Shown one piece after another: positions 21,481-33,044 of a stretch of DNA of 64,000 bases (positions within the stretch are counted from its first letter, which is position 1; every line of letters starts with the position of its first letter). This stretch comes from Isochrysis galbana. Its lineage: Eukaryota > Haptophyta > Isochrysidales > Isochrysidaceae. The translations under genes and the position numbers were made by a program. The notes beneath the pieces are model-generated. The model saw only the letters and a program-made list of their open reading frames with translations, was not told where the DNA came from and made no database searches. The stretch lies in the NCBI GenBank assembly GCA_018136815.1, contig CM030934.1:6619698-6683697 (forward strand), in the 5' to 3' direction.

Positions 21481-22010
21481 CTATAAAGTTAGTTGGTACT
21501 AATGCTCAGATCTCAGATGATTCATTGATATTTGCTTAACTTAAACGTGCCTCGGAGAACGCACTCCCGCAACATGCGCTGACAGTGGCCTCACACCTCA
21601 CAGCCGTGGCGGCTGTCCGGCCACATGGCTCTTTGCTAACCTACCGACCGACAATAGTGCTGTGATGCTGCCACCTGGGACCAAAACCTAGTCGAGAATT
21701 TGGATTAAACATCGTGGCACAAGCACACCCCATTCGATACGACGGAGAAAAAATCTAGGAGACCGCATAAGAGCCGAGGTTCCTAGGCAATACAATTCCC
21801 GACGGTGAAACGCAACCCTTCTCCCGTCGCCAAGTCGCGATGCCTCGAGGACGAGCGCTCCAATTGCCAGGATGCAATCGAACCTTATGCTTGTTGTGAG
21901 GCACCATCCCATGCGATGTGGAAGGCAACGCTATGACAATTGTGCCAAAACTGTGCGTCGATCGCATAGCACACCGCAGACAAAGGTAACACTCATGTCC
22001 CTCGATGCGA
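21481..22010. other. Intergenic, nothing recognised
   Basis: 3' flank of the MFS-PX gene; only short random-looking frames. Confidence 0.5.
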
Positions 22011-24532
22011 CTACATGGTTGAGGTCGGGTCACCTTCCTTCCATCCTGGACCAAAAATAAATCTGTAAGTCACATCTGCATCTGCAATCTCATCAAAAGC
22101 AAGTACCTCGTGCAGAAGGCGGCGGAGGAGCTCGACGCGAGCGGTGACTACAGCAGCATCGCGCGAGCGGTCGCCCACTGCAGCCATCCGCTCCAATAGC
22201 AGTCGGCGGCGCCAACCTTCGATTGAAGAGCGCGCCGCAGATGAAAGGTGCACGGCAGAGGACCCGATTTGCAGCGACTCGCCATTGGTCAGCTCTGCCA
22301 AGAAGAAGTCGAAGGAGGAGAAGCGTTGAGCACTTCGGTGGGTGCGCCGCGATCCTGGCGCGCGCGCCTCTATGTGATATGTCATGTAGCTCTTCGTTGT
22401 CCGGCCAGGGGAGAGGAAAGCGGGAGATGATGCTTTGAATATTTCGGGTGGCGCTTGCGAGGCCAACATCTCTGACGCGCCCACAACATCCACGGTTAGT
22501 GGCGATGGCTGCGGGAAGCTGGAGGCCTCGTCGAGGGTAGCACTGAGCGAGGAGCGGAACGGTGAGTATTGCACCACAGCAGCAGTGAACGACGGGATCG
22601 AGCCGAAGGAGAATGAACGGATCGAGTCGACTGCCGAACGGCGAGCGGAGGTGGTGGCATTCACGAGGCTCTTCAGGGCACGCAGTGGGGTGCTTGGGGC
22701 TGCATCGGGCGGGAAGGCCGCCTCGTAAGAGTCGTGGGCGTGTGCGGTCGACTCGCTTGGCAAGGACTCGATGTCGCCACCACGCGCTGTAGCCACATCC
22801 CTCCAGTTGCGTGAGAGATCGAACGGCCCATCCGCTCCTTGAATTTCGATTAGCTGCGTGTAAAAAAAGACGAAGCAAGCCGAGCTAGCGAGAGCGAAGC
22901 TTACGAGGATAGCCAAGGGCGCGGACACGTTCGAATTCCACATGGAAAGGAAGGTGAACATCAAAACAAGCTCGATCATGTACCTATGTGGAGAGCGAGA
23001 TAAGCGCACCCGCTGAGTGTGTTGGGCTTCTTGGTGCGAGCACGTCGGAAGGCAAGTCATCCCATGGCAGTCACGTACGGCCATCTCGCAATGATATTCG
23101 ACCTCCTATGCCTACCAATCTTGGACCTACCAGTCTTGTGAGCACTGCCACACCTGCACGTATTGCCGAGGGTGACCGCAAGTGGCCGCAGTTGTGGTGA
23201 CGTCACTTCGGTGATGACGACAAAGTAGCCGCACCCTGCAAGCGACGAGGTCGAGGTTAGCCGGAATGCATGTCTCGCTCCATTGGCGGCGTGTATGGTT
23301 TCGCAATGCGCGTCACCTGGACCTATCTCGAAGAAGAATGCCCAGGCTGCCATGCTTACGAGCGTGGCTTGTAAGACGACCTCGCCAGCGTCCAGGCCCG
23401 ATTTGGCCCCTCCGGCTGCGGGGCTTTGTTCTTGTAACGTTCCTTCGAGGTGTGGTGCGCAGACGAGCATGATGAGGATGACGGGTAGGAGCATTGCGAT
23501 GGTCATGATACCGAGGCCGATGAGATACGCCCTGCGCCGCCCGATGATATCGATGAGCGCGGCGCCAGCGATGGCACCCCCAAAGTTTGCCGCTGGCACA
23601 ACCAACGCCATCCATGTCTCAAGGTGAGCGCCGGTAGCCTCAGCGGCTGCAGCCAAGATCGTCGACCCGAAGAGGACGACGGCAACAACGCCTGTGCCCT
23701 GCTGAGCAACGGCGAGGACTAGGGCGAACGAGGCGGCGAGGCCAGATCCTGGGGAGGAGAGCAGCTCGAGCGCGCCATCCGGAAGGGACTGGATTAGGGG
23801 GGAGGCGTCAGGGGCGCTTGCGCCGCGCTCGCGCTTGTTAGCCAGCGTTGCTTGGGTATCTTTCCAGGCCTGCGACTCTGGCATGATGAGGAAAGCGACC
23901 GCGAGGATAATAGCCGGTGGCACGACGCCTGTGAGCAGCTGTGCACGCCACATCCAGCTTGAGCCATCAGCAACAGCATCTGGCGTCAGGTCCTCATCAT
24001 ATTGGTACGAAGGGATCACCTCGCCATCGAGAGGTGGCTTCTCAGGGGAGAAAACCGATAAGGCGACGGGCCACGATTGGGCCAGAAGAATGCCGACAGC
24101 GATGGCGGGGGCGAAGAGCGCAAGGATAGTGCCACGCCGCTCAACGGGCACCGTCTCGGAGACGTACAACGGCTTGCACATTGTGCAGATGCCAATACCA
24201 ACTCCCACACAGAATCTCGCTGCGGTAAAGAATGCGAGCGATGCGGCGAGCGCCCCGGCGAGCGTCCCGAGTAGCGAGAGCGTCTCTCCCAGTATGGTTG
24301 CGGGCACGCGGCCCGAGCGCTCCGCGACCAGCCCCGAGAGCGGCGATCCGACGACCGCTCCGAGCATCGTCACTCCGAGCATTGTCTGCTGGACGGAGGG
24401 CTCAGCGCCGAGGGCGGCGGAGAGCGGCTGCGCAACGACCGCGACAAGCGCGAGGTTGTAGCCGTAGTGGATCCCGCCGACGATCGTCAGGACTACTCCC
24501 AGCTTCTCCTCACTCACCAGCTGGTGGATCAT
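22011..24532 (-). CDS. MFS sugar-transporter-like protein with C-terminal PX-like domain, 3 exons
   Basis: 756 residues. Exons are 24532-23317, 23235-23154 and 22983-22011; GT-AG introns with agreeing phases (1 and 2). The N-terminal ~480 residues form a 12-helix major facilitator of the sugar-porter type: GGIHYGYN in helix 1, SGLVAERSGR in loop 2-3, ARFCVGVGIGI, PVERRG, a central cytoplasmic loop, then DIIGRRRAY, FEIGPG and ITEVTSPQLRPLAV. The cytoplasmic C-terminus is unusually long. From about residue 630 it looks like a phox-homology (PX) domain: SYMTYHIEAR, an RFSSFDFFLAEL-type basic/aromatic strand-helix, and a final helical part (LLRRLLHEVLA...VTYRFI). PX domains bind phosphoinositides, so the protein may be sorted or regulated at endosomal or plasma membranes (inference). 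PX assignment rests on pattern, not alignment. The substrate is presumably a hexose or polyol. Confidence 0.82.
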
Positions 24533-24976
24533 TGTGGCGGCCGGTGGGGCGGAGAGGGGAGGGAAGGGGAGAGGGGAGAGAGGGGGAGATGAGAGAGAGG
24601 AGGGGAGGGGGGGGAGGGGGGACAAGGGGAGGGGGGACAAGGGGAGAGGGGGGAGAGGGGGGAAGGAGGGCCACTTCCGTGGGGATGGGGCGGGGGAGGG
24701 GGGGGGAGAAAGATGGATAACCTTTGTACGAGAGAAGAAAAGGGGGGGGGGGGGGGGGGGGGGGTCCGGAGGAGCGCGAGCCACAGCCGCGCGCGCGCGC
24801 GAAGGGAGCGGCCGGCGGGGGCGTGGAGAAAGCGCGGGAGCGGAGGGAGGCGAACGGCCCGAGGGATGCGAGGAGGGAGTTTACTAAAGATCGCAGTGAT
24901 GATTTATTCCTCGTGGACCGCTGACGGCGCGAGCTGGTGAGGGCCGTTCAAGACGTCTTGGGATACCCCCGCCGCG
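24533..24976. other. GA/G-rich 5' flank of the MFS-PX gene
   Basis: Purine-rich on the plus strand, with a run of more than 20 Gs near 24745, giving a pyrimidine-rich 5' leader to the minus-strand gene. No other gene seen. Confidence 0.6.
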
Positions 24977-25624
24977 TGGCAGGTATCTCGGGGCGCAGTC
25001 ACTCATTTCTCGAGGACTGCTCGCGGCGCGAGCTGGTAAGGGCCGTTCTTCTTTTCTGACGAGAGGTGTTCCTTCCCCCCCCCCCCCGGTGCTTTTTTTC
25101 CCCTGGTGAGTCGCCCGACGTAGGTCGGTCCGCCTCACTGGGTTTTCCCTCATTGTACAAGGTGGTGGTAAAAAAATAGTCGAACACGAACTCAACTCCA
25201 ACTTTTTGACCGTTTGAACATAGTCAACTACCTACTACTCACTCGACCCATAAAGTGAACACCATCAAAACCCCTGAAAATTTTCCTCGGGCCGCGTAAA
25301 TAAACGCGCGGCGCTCAACTAAGCGAATCCACGAAATGCACCCCGCGGCTGCGCCGCGAACACACACCCAACTCACGGCGCGCGACAATGAACACCCGTC
25401 AACTACATAAGTGAACGCGCGTATTTTTTTACCACCTATTTGTAACTTGTTTGTGGGGCTATGGGTTATGCTATGATGGGAGCCGGGGGTTTGGGAGGGG
25501 GGAGATTGAAAGGGTGCGTATGTGTAAGTGTCTGTGGCAGTAGCACACGTCAAGGCGTAGGGCAGGTGCGCTGAGAAGTGTCGTGATAGTACCGGGCGAG
25601 TGGGAGTAGTGGTACTAACGCTCA
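24977..25624 (+). mobile_element. TG...CA repeat family A, copy 1 (with nested MITE)
   Basis: Begins TGGCAGGTATCTCG and ends GTGGTACTAACGCTCA. It matches 56942-57284 along its length except for a 285-bp insertion. Terminal TG/CA and a size near 345 bp without the insertion suggest a solo LTR, but no flanking duplication was found. Confidence 0.75.
25158..25442 (+). mobile_element. Tc1/mariner-like MITE nested in repeat A
   Basis: 285 bp with 21-bp terminal inverted repeats, CAAGGTGGTGGTAAAAAAATA against CAAATAGGTGGTAAAAAAATA (three mismatches), flanked by TA dinucleotides (25156-25157, 25443-25444). The related copy at 56942-57284 keeps the uninterrupted site CATTGTAGCTTG with a single TA. 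Non-coding. Confidence 0.9.
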
Positions 25625-26496
25625 TCAGATGTTTTTGATTATTACTACATTATATTAGGACTTAGGAGACAAAAAAACTCAATCGCAACGCAACACGCAA
25701 CATGCAACATGCATAACCATAACCAACTACCAACTACGCACGCCGCCTTTCGCCTTTCATTCACAACTAAGTTTATACTTGGTTCGCCCATTGGGGGGCA
25801 CGAGCCCCCCCTCTCTCCACTCCTCCCGACAGTCGGTAGTTTTGAAGTTGGTTACATCGAAACTCGTACACCTTGTCGACACGCGATCTGGTTGCGCTGA
25901 GGTTAATGCCCAGGATCGTGTAGCTGTGCGTCCTATTGCCTATTGTTCGTCCAATTCTCGAACATCTGTTGGACAAGCGCATCGCGTGACTCCAGTGGCT
26001 GCGTTTGAAGGGAGGGTGGAACTGCCAAGCGGAGCGCGGGTGCCTCGATGACGGACAGCGCACCGGATGGTCTCTCGTGTTATGCCGGGATCGGAGAAGG
26101 CGCAATGCACAGCGATGTGCTCACGATGTGCACCGACACGGAAGTGGTGGGCATAAAACCACTCGAGTCGCGGCCACAGACGTGCATGCGCTTCAACGAC
26201 TCGCTCTAACGACTCGCTCTACGTGTGCGCTGCCTCGAAAGACACGCCGCGAAACGGCGTGATTCAGAGCTTTGTGGACGCGGCGGAGGCGGTGGAAGGG
26301 CGGGCCTGGCTGCGATGTCCCCTTTTTTTGCGGTCAAATCGCATAGCCCTGTACTTTTGTTTGTACCTTACTTAATGAGGGGGTCGAACTTATACCGTCC
26401 ACACGGGGGTAGTTGTAGTTGCCGAAAAAACAACCAAACTTGAGGTTGCACCCTCTCATGTCTCATGTTGCAAAGTCTCACTTACTGTTACTGTGA
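25625..26496. other. Intergenic, nothing recognised
   Basis: No coding region or clear repeat. The start (TCAGATGTTTTT) faintly resembles the dispersed-repeat tail seen at 46795. Confidence 0.4.
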
Positions 26497-27125
26497 CTTG
26501 GTGGGGTGCCCCCAGGGTTCCCGCCCGCACTTCGCGCCCAGAGTTCCCCCGCGGAAAGAGTGAACGCACGGCGTGCGGGCGGATGCCACGGGCGAGTAGG
26601 CGCAAAGCGTGATAGGAGGTGTCGTTCCGTCAATAGTGGGACATCAGTCGAATTGAGCGATCAAATGTCCACAGTTGTATTGTAGTCGTTTAACATTAGA
26701 TCATGTTAAAATTATAAGAGAGCTTCTTCGCTAATCACATCGGTGCACGCCGTGCATGGGCGGCGCGATGTGCATCGGTCCACCCGCGGATACGCCGTGC
26801 GTGCGCATGTCAACTCGTTCCATCTGTGTACCCCCTGCGGCCCACAACTACGTAAACTGGCCATATAAGAGATGTTTCGTTACGCAGCACCTGTGATGAC
26901 TTGCAATCACAATGTGCACGCCGTGCGTGGGCACGGCGCGATGTGCACCGGCGCCCCCCCGCGGGGGCGCCGTGCGTGCGCATAGCAACTTCCAGGAAGG
27001 TGCACCCCGTGCGTTCACTCTTTCCGCGGGGGGACTCTGGGCGCGGAGGACGGGCGGAACCCCTGGGGCACCCCCCTGGGACCGGTTGATTATTACCGTA
27101 TATGACGAGAACATTAACGTAAACG
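26497..27125. repeat. Cluster of LTR-like repeat B copies
   Basis: Three related segments. At about 26497-26580 one copy is inverted relative to 26998-27123. At 26744-26815 and 26913-26990 the unit GTGCACGCCGTGC...GGCGCGATGTGCA...GCCGTGCGTGCGCAT occurs twice. The last copy matches 19487-19610 (TTCACTCTTTCCGCGGGG; CATTAACGTAAAC). The arrangement suggests nested or rearranged LTRs of a copia-like family. Confidence 0.55.
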
Positions 27126-27297
27126 GCTGGTCTGGTCTTCTGATCTCTCTCTATCTCTCCCGCCCCCCGGGGGGGGTCCCCCCCTCTTCCCCTCCCCCTC
27201 TCATCGGCCTACCAGAGTGAGAAGGCTCCTACTGCCTGTCTCCCTCCTCCCTCCTCGCTCACCCTCTAGCTCTCTCCTCGGCCTCGTCTTCTTCACG

Positions 27298-27888
27298 ATG
27301 GTGGCGACTCGGCGCGCATCCGTACGGTCCTCCGTCCTCTCCTCTCGTGCACCTGCTCGCTGGCTTCGTTCGACTCCCTCGACACGGCCACCTGTCGACT
27401 GGACGCCGAGCGGAAGCGCTGCTCGCACGACTCGTTCCTCCTCCTGCTCCAAGGACGCGGCGGAGGAGGCGGAGCCTGTTCGCGTTCCTGGTGCCGAGGA
27501 GGAGGCCCTTTCTCCGACCGAGGAGTCCACCACCACCACCACCGACGAGGACTCTGTGGAGGAGGGAGGAGAAGAGAAGAACGAGAACTGTGCGTCGGAC
27601 GCTCCAGGCTTTCTTCTTCCCATTGCGCCGGCTGCGGAGGTCGAGGAGCCAGCCGAGTCGATGGAGGAGGTGGAGACCGTCCACGCGCTCGCTCTCACCG
27701 AGGACAATGAAGCGGAGGACGAGAAGACGGAGAAGACGGAGAAGGAGAAGACGGCTGCGTCCGACGCACTCGCCGTAGAAGTCTTCACTCGATTCGAAGA
27801 GGCCACGCAGCTGGAAGAGGCCACGCAGGTGGCCACGCAGGCGGGGCGCGCACGACGCCAATGCCCACGCGCTGCGCGGCGCGCATGA
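27298..27888 (+). CDS. Hypothetical acidic low-complexity protein
   Basis: Open frame of 196 codons from the ATG at 27298 (MVATRRASVRSS...) to the stop at 27888. The N-terminal ~50 residues are Ser/Arg-rich and could be an organelle leader. The middle is Glu/Thr-rich, with several EKTEKTEKEKT-type repeats and a VATQ repeat near the end. No domain is recognised. Codon bias and GC alone could create this frame, and the opposite strand is also open, so the gene is uncertain. Confidence 0.3.
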   Translation: MVATRRASVRSSVLSSRAPARWLRSTPSTRPPVDWTPSGSAARTTRSSSCSKDAAEEAEPVRVPGAEEEALSPTEESTTTTTDEDSVEEGGEEKNENCASDAPGFLLPIAPAAEVEEPAESMEEVETVHALALTEDNEAEDEKTEKTEKEKTAASDALAVEVFTRFEEATQLEEATQVATQAGRARRQCPRAARRA

Positions 27889-28109
27889 TGCCAACACGCG
27901 CTTTCGACCGGCCACGCGGCCGCGCGTTGTGGTGAAATGGTGTTTTGTGTCCGCCTAGCGCGTTCTCGTTATACACACGACCAAGCGGGGTTCTCACTGT
28001 GTGGGGCAAGCTCGCCCTGCGCGGTGCGTATGCCAGGAGCCGCTGCAACCTTGCACAAACTTGGCGCACGCGCCGCTCCACACAAACACGCCGTCGCGTG
28101 TGACGCGAC

Positions 28110-28673
28110 TCAGCGGGCTTGCACAAGCATGCGCTCGATGTCAACGTGCCCCTTGAGCTTTGTGATGTGGGCGGCCGTCAGGCCATCATAGGCGCCCATC
28201 TCTTGCACTTCGTAGACGCTCGCGCCAAAGTCGACGAGAATGCGCGCACAGTCCACGTGCCCAAGCTTGGCGCACTGGATCAGCGGGGTGTAGAAGACCC
28301 TCTTTCCTCCCTTGTCGTCGACTTCGGCGCCGTGCTCAAGCAGAACCTTGGCGCACTCGCTGAAGTTGTTGGTGCATGCAGTGAAGAGGGGGGTGTTTCC
28401 CTTGCCATCGCATTCATTGATGTACTGCTGGTGGATCTGACGGGCGGCTGCTGCGACGATCTTGACACACTCGGCGTCACCGCGGGCCGAGCTCACCATC
28501 AGGGCGTTCCTGCCGAACGCGTCCACCGCGGCAGGGGCGTACATTTCCTGCCCTCGACGCAGCGTGCGGCAGAGGAGCGCCTCCACGGGGTGCTCCTTCA
28601 GCAGCGCCGCCACGAGCGACAGGTCTCCACGCTGGCAAGCAGTCAACAGATCCTTGGCCGGAGATGATGACAT
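28110..28673 (-). CDS. Small ankyrin-repeat protein
   Basis: 187 residues from the ATG at 28673 (MSSSPAKDLLTACQRGDL); the same frame has an earlier ATG at 28721 adding 16 residues. Four to five ankyrin repeats fill the protein: LLTACQRGDLSLVAALLKEH, DAFGRNALMVSSARGDAECV, DGKGNTPLFTACTNNFSECA, VFYTPLIQCAKLGHVDCARI and DGLTAAHITKLKGHVDIERM. Ankyrin stacks mediate protein binding; nothing indicates the partner. It is uninterrupted by introns, with no signal peptide or membrane span, so it is probably soluble. Confidence 0.8.
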   Translation of the reverse strand: MSSSPAKDLLTACQRGDLSLVAALLKEHPVEALLCRTLRRGQEMYAPAAVDAFGRNALMVSSARGDAECVKIVAAAARQIHQQYINECDGKGNTPLFTACTNNFSECAKVLLEHGAEVDDKGGKRVFYTPLIQCAKLGHVDCARILVDFGASVYEVQEMGAYDGLTAAHITKLKGHVDIERMLVQAR

Positions 28674-28807
28674 TTCGAGGAGTGCGCAACTGCGGAGCCG
28701 GCGGCGGGAGGTGGGGGCCACAGTAGGGAGCAGCGGCCGGAGGAGGCGGCGGGAGGGAGGAGGCAGAGGGGGTCGGAGGGGGGCCGGAGGGGTGCTGCTT
28801 AGTGCTT

Positions 28808-29241
28808 AGTGTACAGGGCAAACTATATTGAAGGTGGCCGTCGAGGTGGACGAGGTGGCGAACAAGGGCTCAACGTCGACAGCTGCAGCCGAGGTGGGCG
28901 GCGGCGGGGGCTTGGAGAAATCAAAGCGAGGTGGTGGTTCCAGGCCAGGGTCAAGAGGCGGTAGGGGTGCCGACGCGGCTGTGGCTGACGGACTGCCAGG
29001 ATGGTCCCCGGGATCTGTGACAACCGTCCGGTCGGGGCCATCGATAGCGGCGGCGACGGCGAGCGATCGGACGTCGCGGAAGCTCCGCCTTTCTCATAGT
29101 GATGCGCCCCACATTCACCACTCTAATTAATTCCTTCCCGTGAGCGCCCGCCTCAATAACCCAAAATAGATAGACCGCCGCCACGCTCGGGGCTCGGGGC
29201 AAGGGAGAGGGCTCACTCACCGACGCCATTGCGATTCGTGG
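28808..29241 (-). CDS. Possible two-exon small protein, unrecognised
   Basis: On the minus strand an ATG at 29241 gives MAS followed immediately by a strong donor (GTGAGT). A downstream frame from about 29090 (RDVRSLAVAAAIDGPDRTVV...) continues to a stop near 28808 and ends proline-rich (PPRFDFSKPPPPPTSAAAVD). The composition looks protein-like, but no family is recognised and the acceptor is a guess. Confidence 0.25.
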
Positions 29242-30152
29242 GGCGGGAGGCTGGAGGGGGTTGGTCGGAAGGAGGAGGCGGCTGGCGGGGCGAGTGTGGG
29301 GGGGGCCTGTGGAATCTTTGGACACCCGCCAGGGAAGTGGAAAATAGTGGTTAAAAGGAGTGAGTACCGGGCGCTATCAGAGGGCGGCAAGAATACGAGC
29401 CAATATTCCCATTTCCCCCCGCGCGAGCCGGGCGCGGCAGCATGGCGGCAATATCAAAGGATCCGCTGGAGAGGCGCCGCCGCCCTCTGCGGGCCCAAGG
29501 AGCACAGCTCGTGCGGGCAGATCAAGCAAGTAGTACAAATCCTAAATCCTGACGCTGCCGTACGTACGTAGCGGTACTACTCAATAAAAGGTCGGCGGTA
29601 TTTTCCATATTCGGGGTTCGGGGGGGGGGGGGGGGGGGCAGCTGCCGCCTCGCAAGTGGGGGGGAAACGCGGCGTTTATGCGCTCAGCATCATCGTTACC
29701 AACAACACACACCCGTGCACGCGCGCGGGCTGAACTCGAGCTCGGATCGTTATACGTGCATGGAGGTTGAGAGACTAGGCTCACGGCTCGCCGGCCACGG
29801 CTGGACTGCCAACAATACACGCCATGAGGCGAAGAAGTGTAAAACCTCATCGTCAATGGAGAAGAACATAGTGACCAGCGTAAGATGAGGACGCTCTGCC
29901 GCGCGTAGTTCGCATCGTGGTTCGTGAGAATGCACACTCTAGCAGCTCATTCGTGGCGCACGCTTGATTGTGGAACAAGGCATTGAGGCTCGGGTGGCGA
30001 GGCGCTACGCACGAGCTGAATTGCACCAGCCTAATCTCGGCCTGATGGTTGTCTAATCATCTGCCCGTGCCCAAAGGTGGAATCCTGGCGCGAATCCAGT
30101 CACACGAGAAGCGGGAGCTGTTGGCAAGTCAAAACATGAGCTTGTGAGCCAT
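29242..30152. other. Intergenic with repeat E and G-runs
   Basis: No gene seen. About 29565-29665 carries AGCGGTACTACTC, TCGGCGGTATTTT, a long G run and GCTGCCGCCTCGC, also found in diverged form at 46828-46925. Confidence 0.5.
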
Positions 30153-33044
30153 TCACGAGGCCGAGACCTCGATCGGCTCAATGGCATTGTCGGCTGCCTT
30201 GGCAAGAAGCTCCACGGCCTCGTCAACCGGAAATTCGCCCAATTGACCGCCTTTGCGCATCTCCAGCTTGAGCGTACCCGCGTCAACCTCATTAGCTCCA
30301 ACGACAGAAAGGATCGGGATCTTCTCCTGAGCGGCGATTCAAGACAAATTGTTGTGAACGATACAAACACATACCGAAGGTGGCGAGCACAGCCGCAATG
30401 GGTGAGCCGGGCCTGCAGCGCGGCCGACGGCTCTACGAGCAAGGAGCCCGAAGAGGCGGCAGGTAGACGCGCACCTGATTGGCTACCTTAATCTGCTTAC
30501 CCACTGAGCGGCCCCCCTGGTCGACCTCCGCCCTGATTCCGGCTGCGGCCAGCTTCGCGACTGCCGCCTCGCAGTACGGAAGGAAGTCGTCCGACACAGG
30601 GAGGAGGCGCAGCTGAATGGGCGCGAGCCAGAAGGGGAAATCGCCAGCCGTCGATTCGATAAGCACGCCAAAGAAGCGCTCAATCGACCCGAAAATCGCA
30701 CGATGGAGCATGATCGGCTGCTCCTTGGAGCCGTCGGCAGCCACGTACTCCATGCCAAAGCGTTGAGGCAAGTTGAAGTCGCACTGCACAGTCGAGCACT
30801 GCCATAGGCGGCCAATGGCGTCCTTGATTTTGATGTCGATTTTCGGGCCATAGAAGGCGCCGCCACCCTCGTCCACTTCGTAGGACCATCCCTTGGTGCC
30901 AAGGGCGTCCTTTAGGGCAGTGGTCGCCTTATCCCAGATCTCGTCGGAGCCGACAGCCTTCTCCGGGCGAGTGGAAAGCATGACCTGCACAGTCAGGGCG
31001 GCAAACATTCAAGTCAGCGGGTCGGCATCAAACGTCACGGGACTGTTCCTCGGTTTGCTGAGGCGTCGCCTGTTGTTGGCTCTAGACATGTGTCCAGACG
31101 CATGCAGTGCATACACGCAGGGGTATCGCTCTGATGGGCCGACGGGTGGGTTGGCTCAGCTTTACCTCGTATTCGGTGAACCCGAATTTGGTCAGAATCG
31201 TCTCGAAGAGGTTGAGAACGCCGACAATCTCATCGGCGAGTTGCGACGGCAGGCAAAAGATGTGTGCGTCGTCCTGGAAGTGTGGCGGGGCCAAGCGTGA
31301 GACGAGAGGAGGTTTTGGGGGGCTGTGCACGACCACTTTGGGAATGTGAGCACCTCACAAGAGGCAAAAGCCCGAATGCGGACCAAATGAGATGAATGAC
31401 GGCTCGTACCTGAGTGAAGCCACGCACGCGGAAGAGGCCATTGAGCGTGCCGGAGCGCTCGTACCGGTAGACGGTACCGAGCTCAGCCCATCGCAGGGGA
31501 AGATCACGGTACGAGCGCATCTCGTCCTTGTAGACAAGGACGTGAAAGGGGCAATTCATCGGCTTGATCTGGTACTCAGCTCCTTCCACCTGTGCGTCGT
31601 CGCCGTGGTGGGCAGGGTGAGATCGGGGCGAGTCGAACGACAACGGTCGGAAGGGGTCGATTCCCCATCCAGGCGGGAAGTGCAGTGGCGTCAAGCTGTG
31701 GAGGAGCTTGCGTCAAGCCGTGGAGGAGCAAGCTCGTTGTTGTTCGCATGGCAGGAGCGGATGACGTATCGCACACCTCCATCTGATCAAACATCCCTTC
31801 CTTATAGAAGTCGAAGTGGCCAGATGTTTTCCACAGGTCAATAGACGCCATGTGTGGCGTGTAGAGTAGCTCGTATCCACTCTTAATGTGCGCCTCACGC
31901 CAGAAATCCTGAGTCGGGACAAGGCGCAAGAGCCCGGAACTCGGGGCATTTTGTTGGCAGAGAGCGAATGGCGAAGGTGTCGTGTAGCGCCTGAACACAC
32001 AGACAGAGGCGGTCGAGATAGCCCACCGGCACATACCTCCATCAGACGACGGACGCGAGCTCCCTTGGGGTGCCAGAAGACGAGGCCTCCACCTGCATCT
32101 TGCTGGATCGAGAAGAGCTTCAGCTGCTTGCCAAGAGCGCGATGGTCACGTCTGCGAGGCAGGATCCGTTGCGGGGGAGGACGCGTGAGAAGCGCCGGCC
32201 CCATCAAGTGCGGGCCGAGATAGCGCCCGCTGCGCACGGGTTGTTGACGCGTTCACACCGCAAGGTCGTGCCGCACGCACCGTTTGGCCTCCTCGCGCAG
32301 CCGCGAATACTCGGCGAGCTGCTCGGCCGTCTCCCACGCGGTGCCATAGATGCGCTGCAGCATGGGGCGCGACTCGTCGCCGCGCCAATATGCGCCGGCG
32401 ATGCTCTCGAGCTCAATCGCGTCAGCGGGCAGCTGGCCTGTGTGCTCGACATGAGGCCCGGCGCACAGGTCCCACCAGCGGGCCTTGCCCTCCTCGCCAA
32501 TGTGGTAGATGGTGATGGGCGCTTCTGGATCGCGTTTGTGGATGTCCTCCAGGATCTCGAGCTTGTACGTCTCGCCCGCCTCTTCGATGCGCGACTTGGC
32601 CTGGTCGTACGTGACCTCCTCGCGCGTAAAGGGTAGCTTGAGGTCGATAAGCTTGGTCATCTCCTTCTTGATGCGGCGAAGGTCCTTGTCCTCGAAAGGC
32701 GTCTCTTTGTCGAAGTCATAGTAAAAGCCCTTCTCGATCCACGGGCCGATGGTGACTTTAGCATCCTTGAAGAGGCGCTGGACAGCCATTGCCATCACGT
32801 GGGCGCTCGAGTGGCGGATGCGCAACAGCTGCTCCGAGTTGTCGTTGGTGGGCAACACGATGGGCTTAGTTTGCGGCTCGGCTGGCTCTGCAAGCGCACT
32901 CTCTCCTCCCATACGACTGAGGGCGCGGCGTGCAGCGGGCGAGGCGAGCGTGCGTGCGAGCGGGCTAGCCAGCCGGCGGGGTACCGCCGACCACGCGCCC
33001 GCCGATCGCGCGAGCAGCAGCATGGACAGCAGGCGGGCCTTCAT
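30153..33044 (-). CDS. Threonyl-tRNA synthetase, organelle-targeted, 7 exons
   Basis: Class II synthetase charging tRNA-Thr. Exons 33044-32281, 32151-32037, 31908-31777, 31589-31410, 31273-31166, 30984-30475 and 30326-30153 total 660 residues; all introns are GT-AG and in frame. Residues 1-45 are Arg/Ala/Leu-rich ([20 protein letters not shown]...), an organelle or plastid leader. The editing domain follows with [13 protein letters not shown] (HxxxH) and [13 protein letters not shown]. The catalytic core has [32 protein letters not shown], the motif 2 loop YRYERSG...[14 protein letters not shown] and motif 3 around [13 protein letters not shown]. The C-terminal anticodon-binding domain ends with [14 protein letters not shown]. 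The N-terminal TGS domain of cytosolic and many bacterial enzymes is absent. It probably serves mitochondrion and/or plastid. Confidence 0.95.

Noticed and set aside
23835-24461. 208-codon plus-strand frame
   Set aside because: Antisense shadow of the MFS transporter exon, whose domain motifs are on the minus strand.
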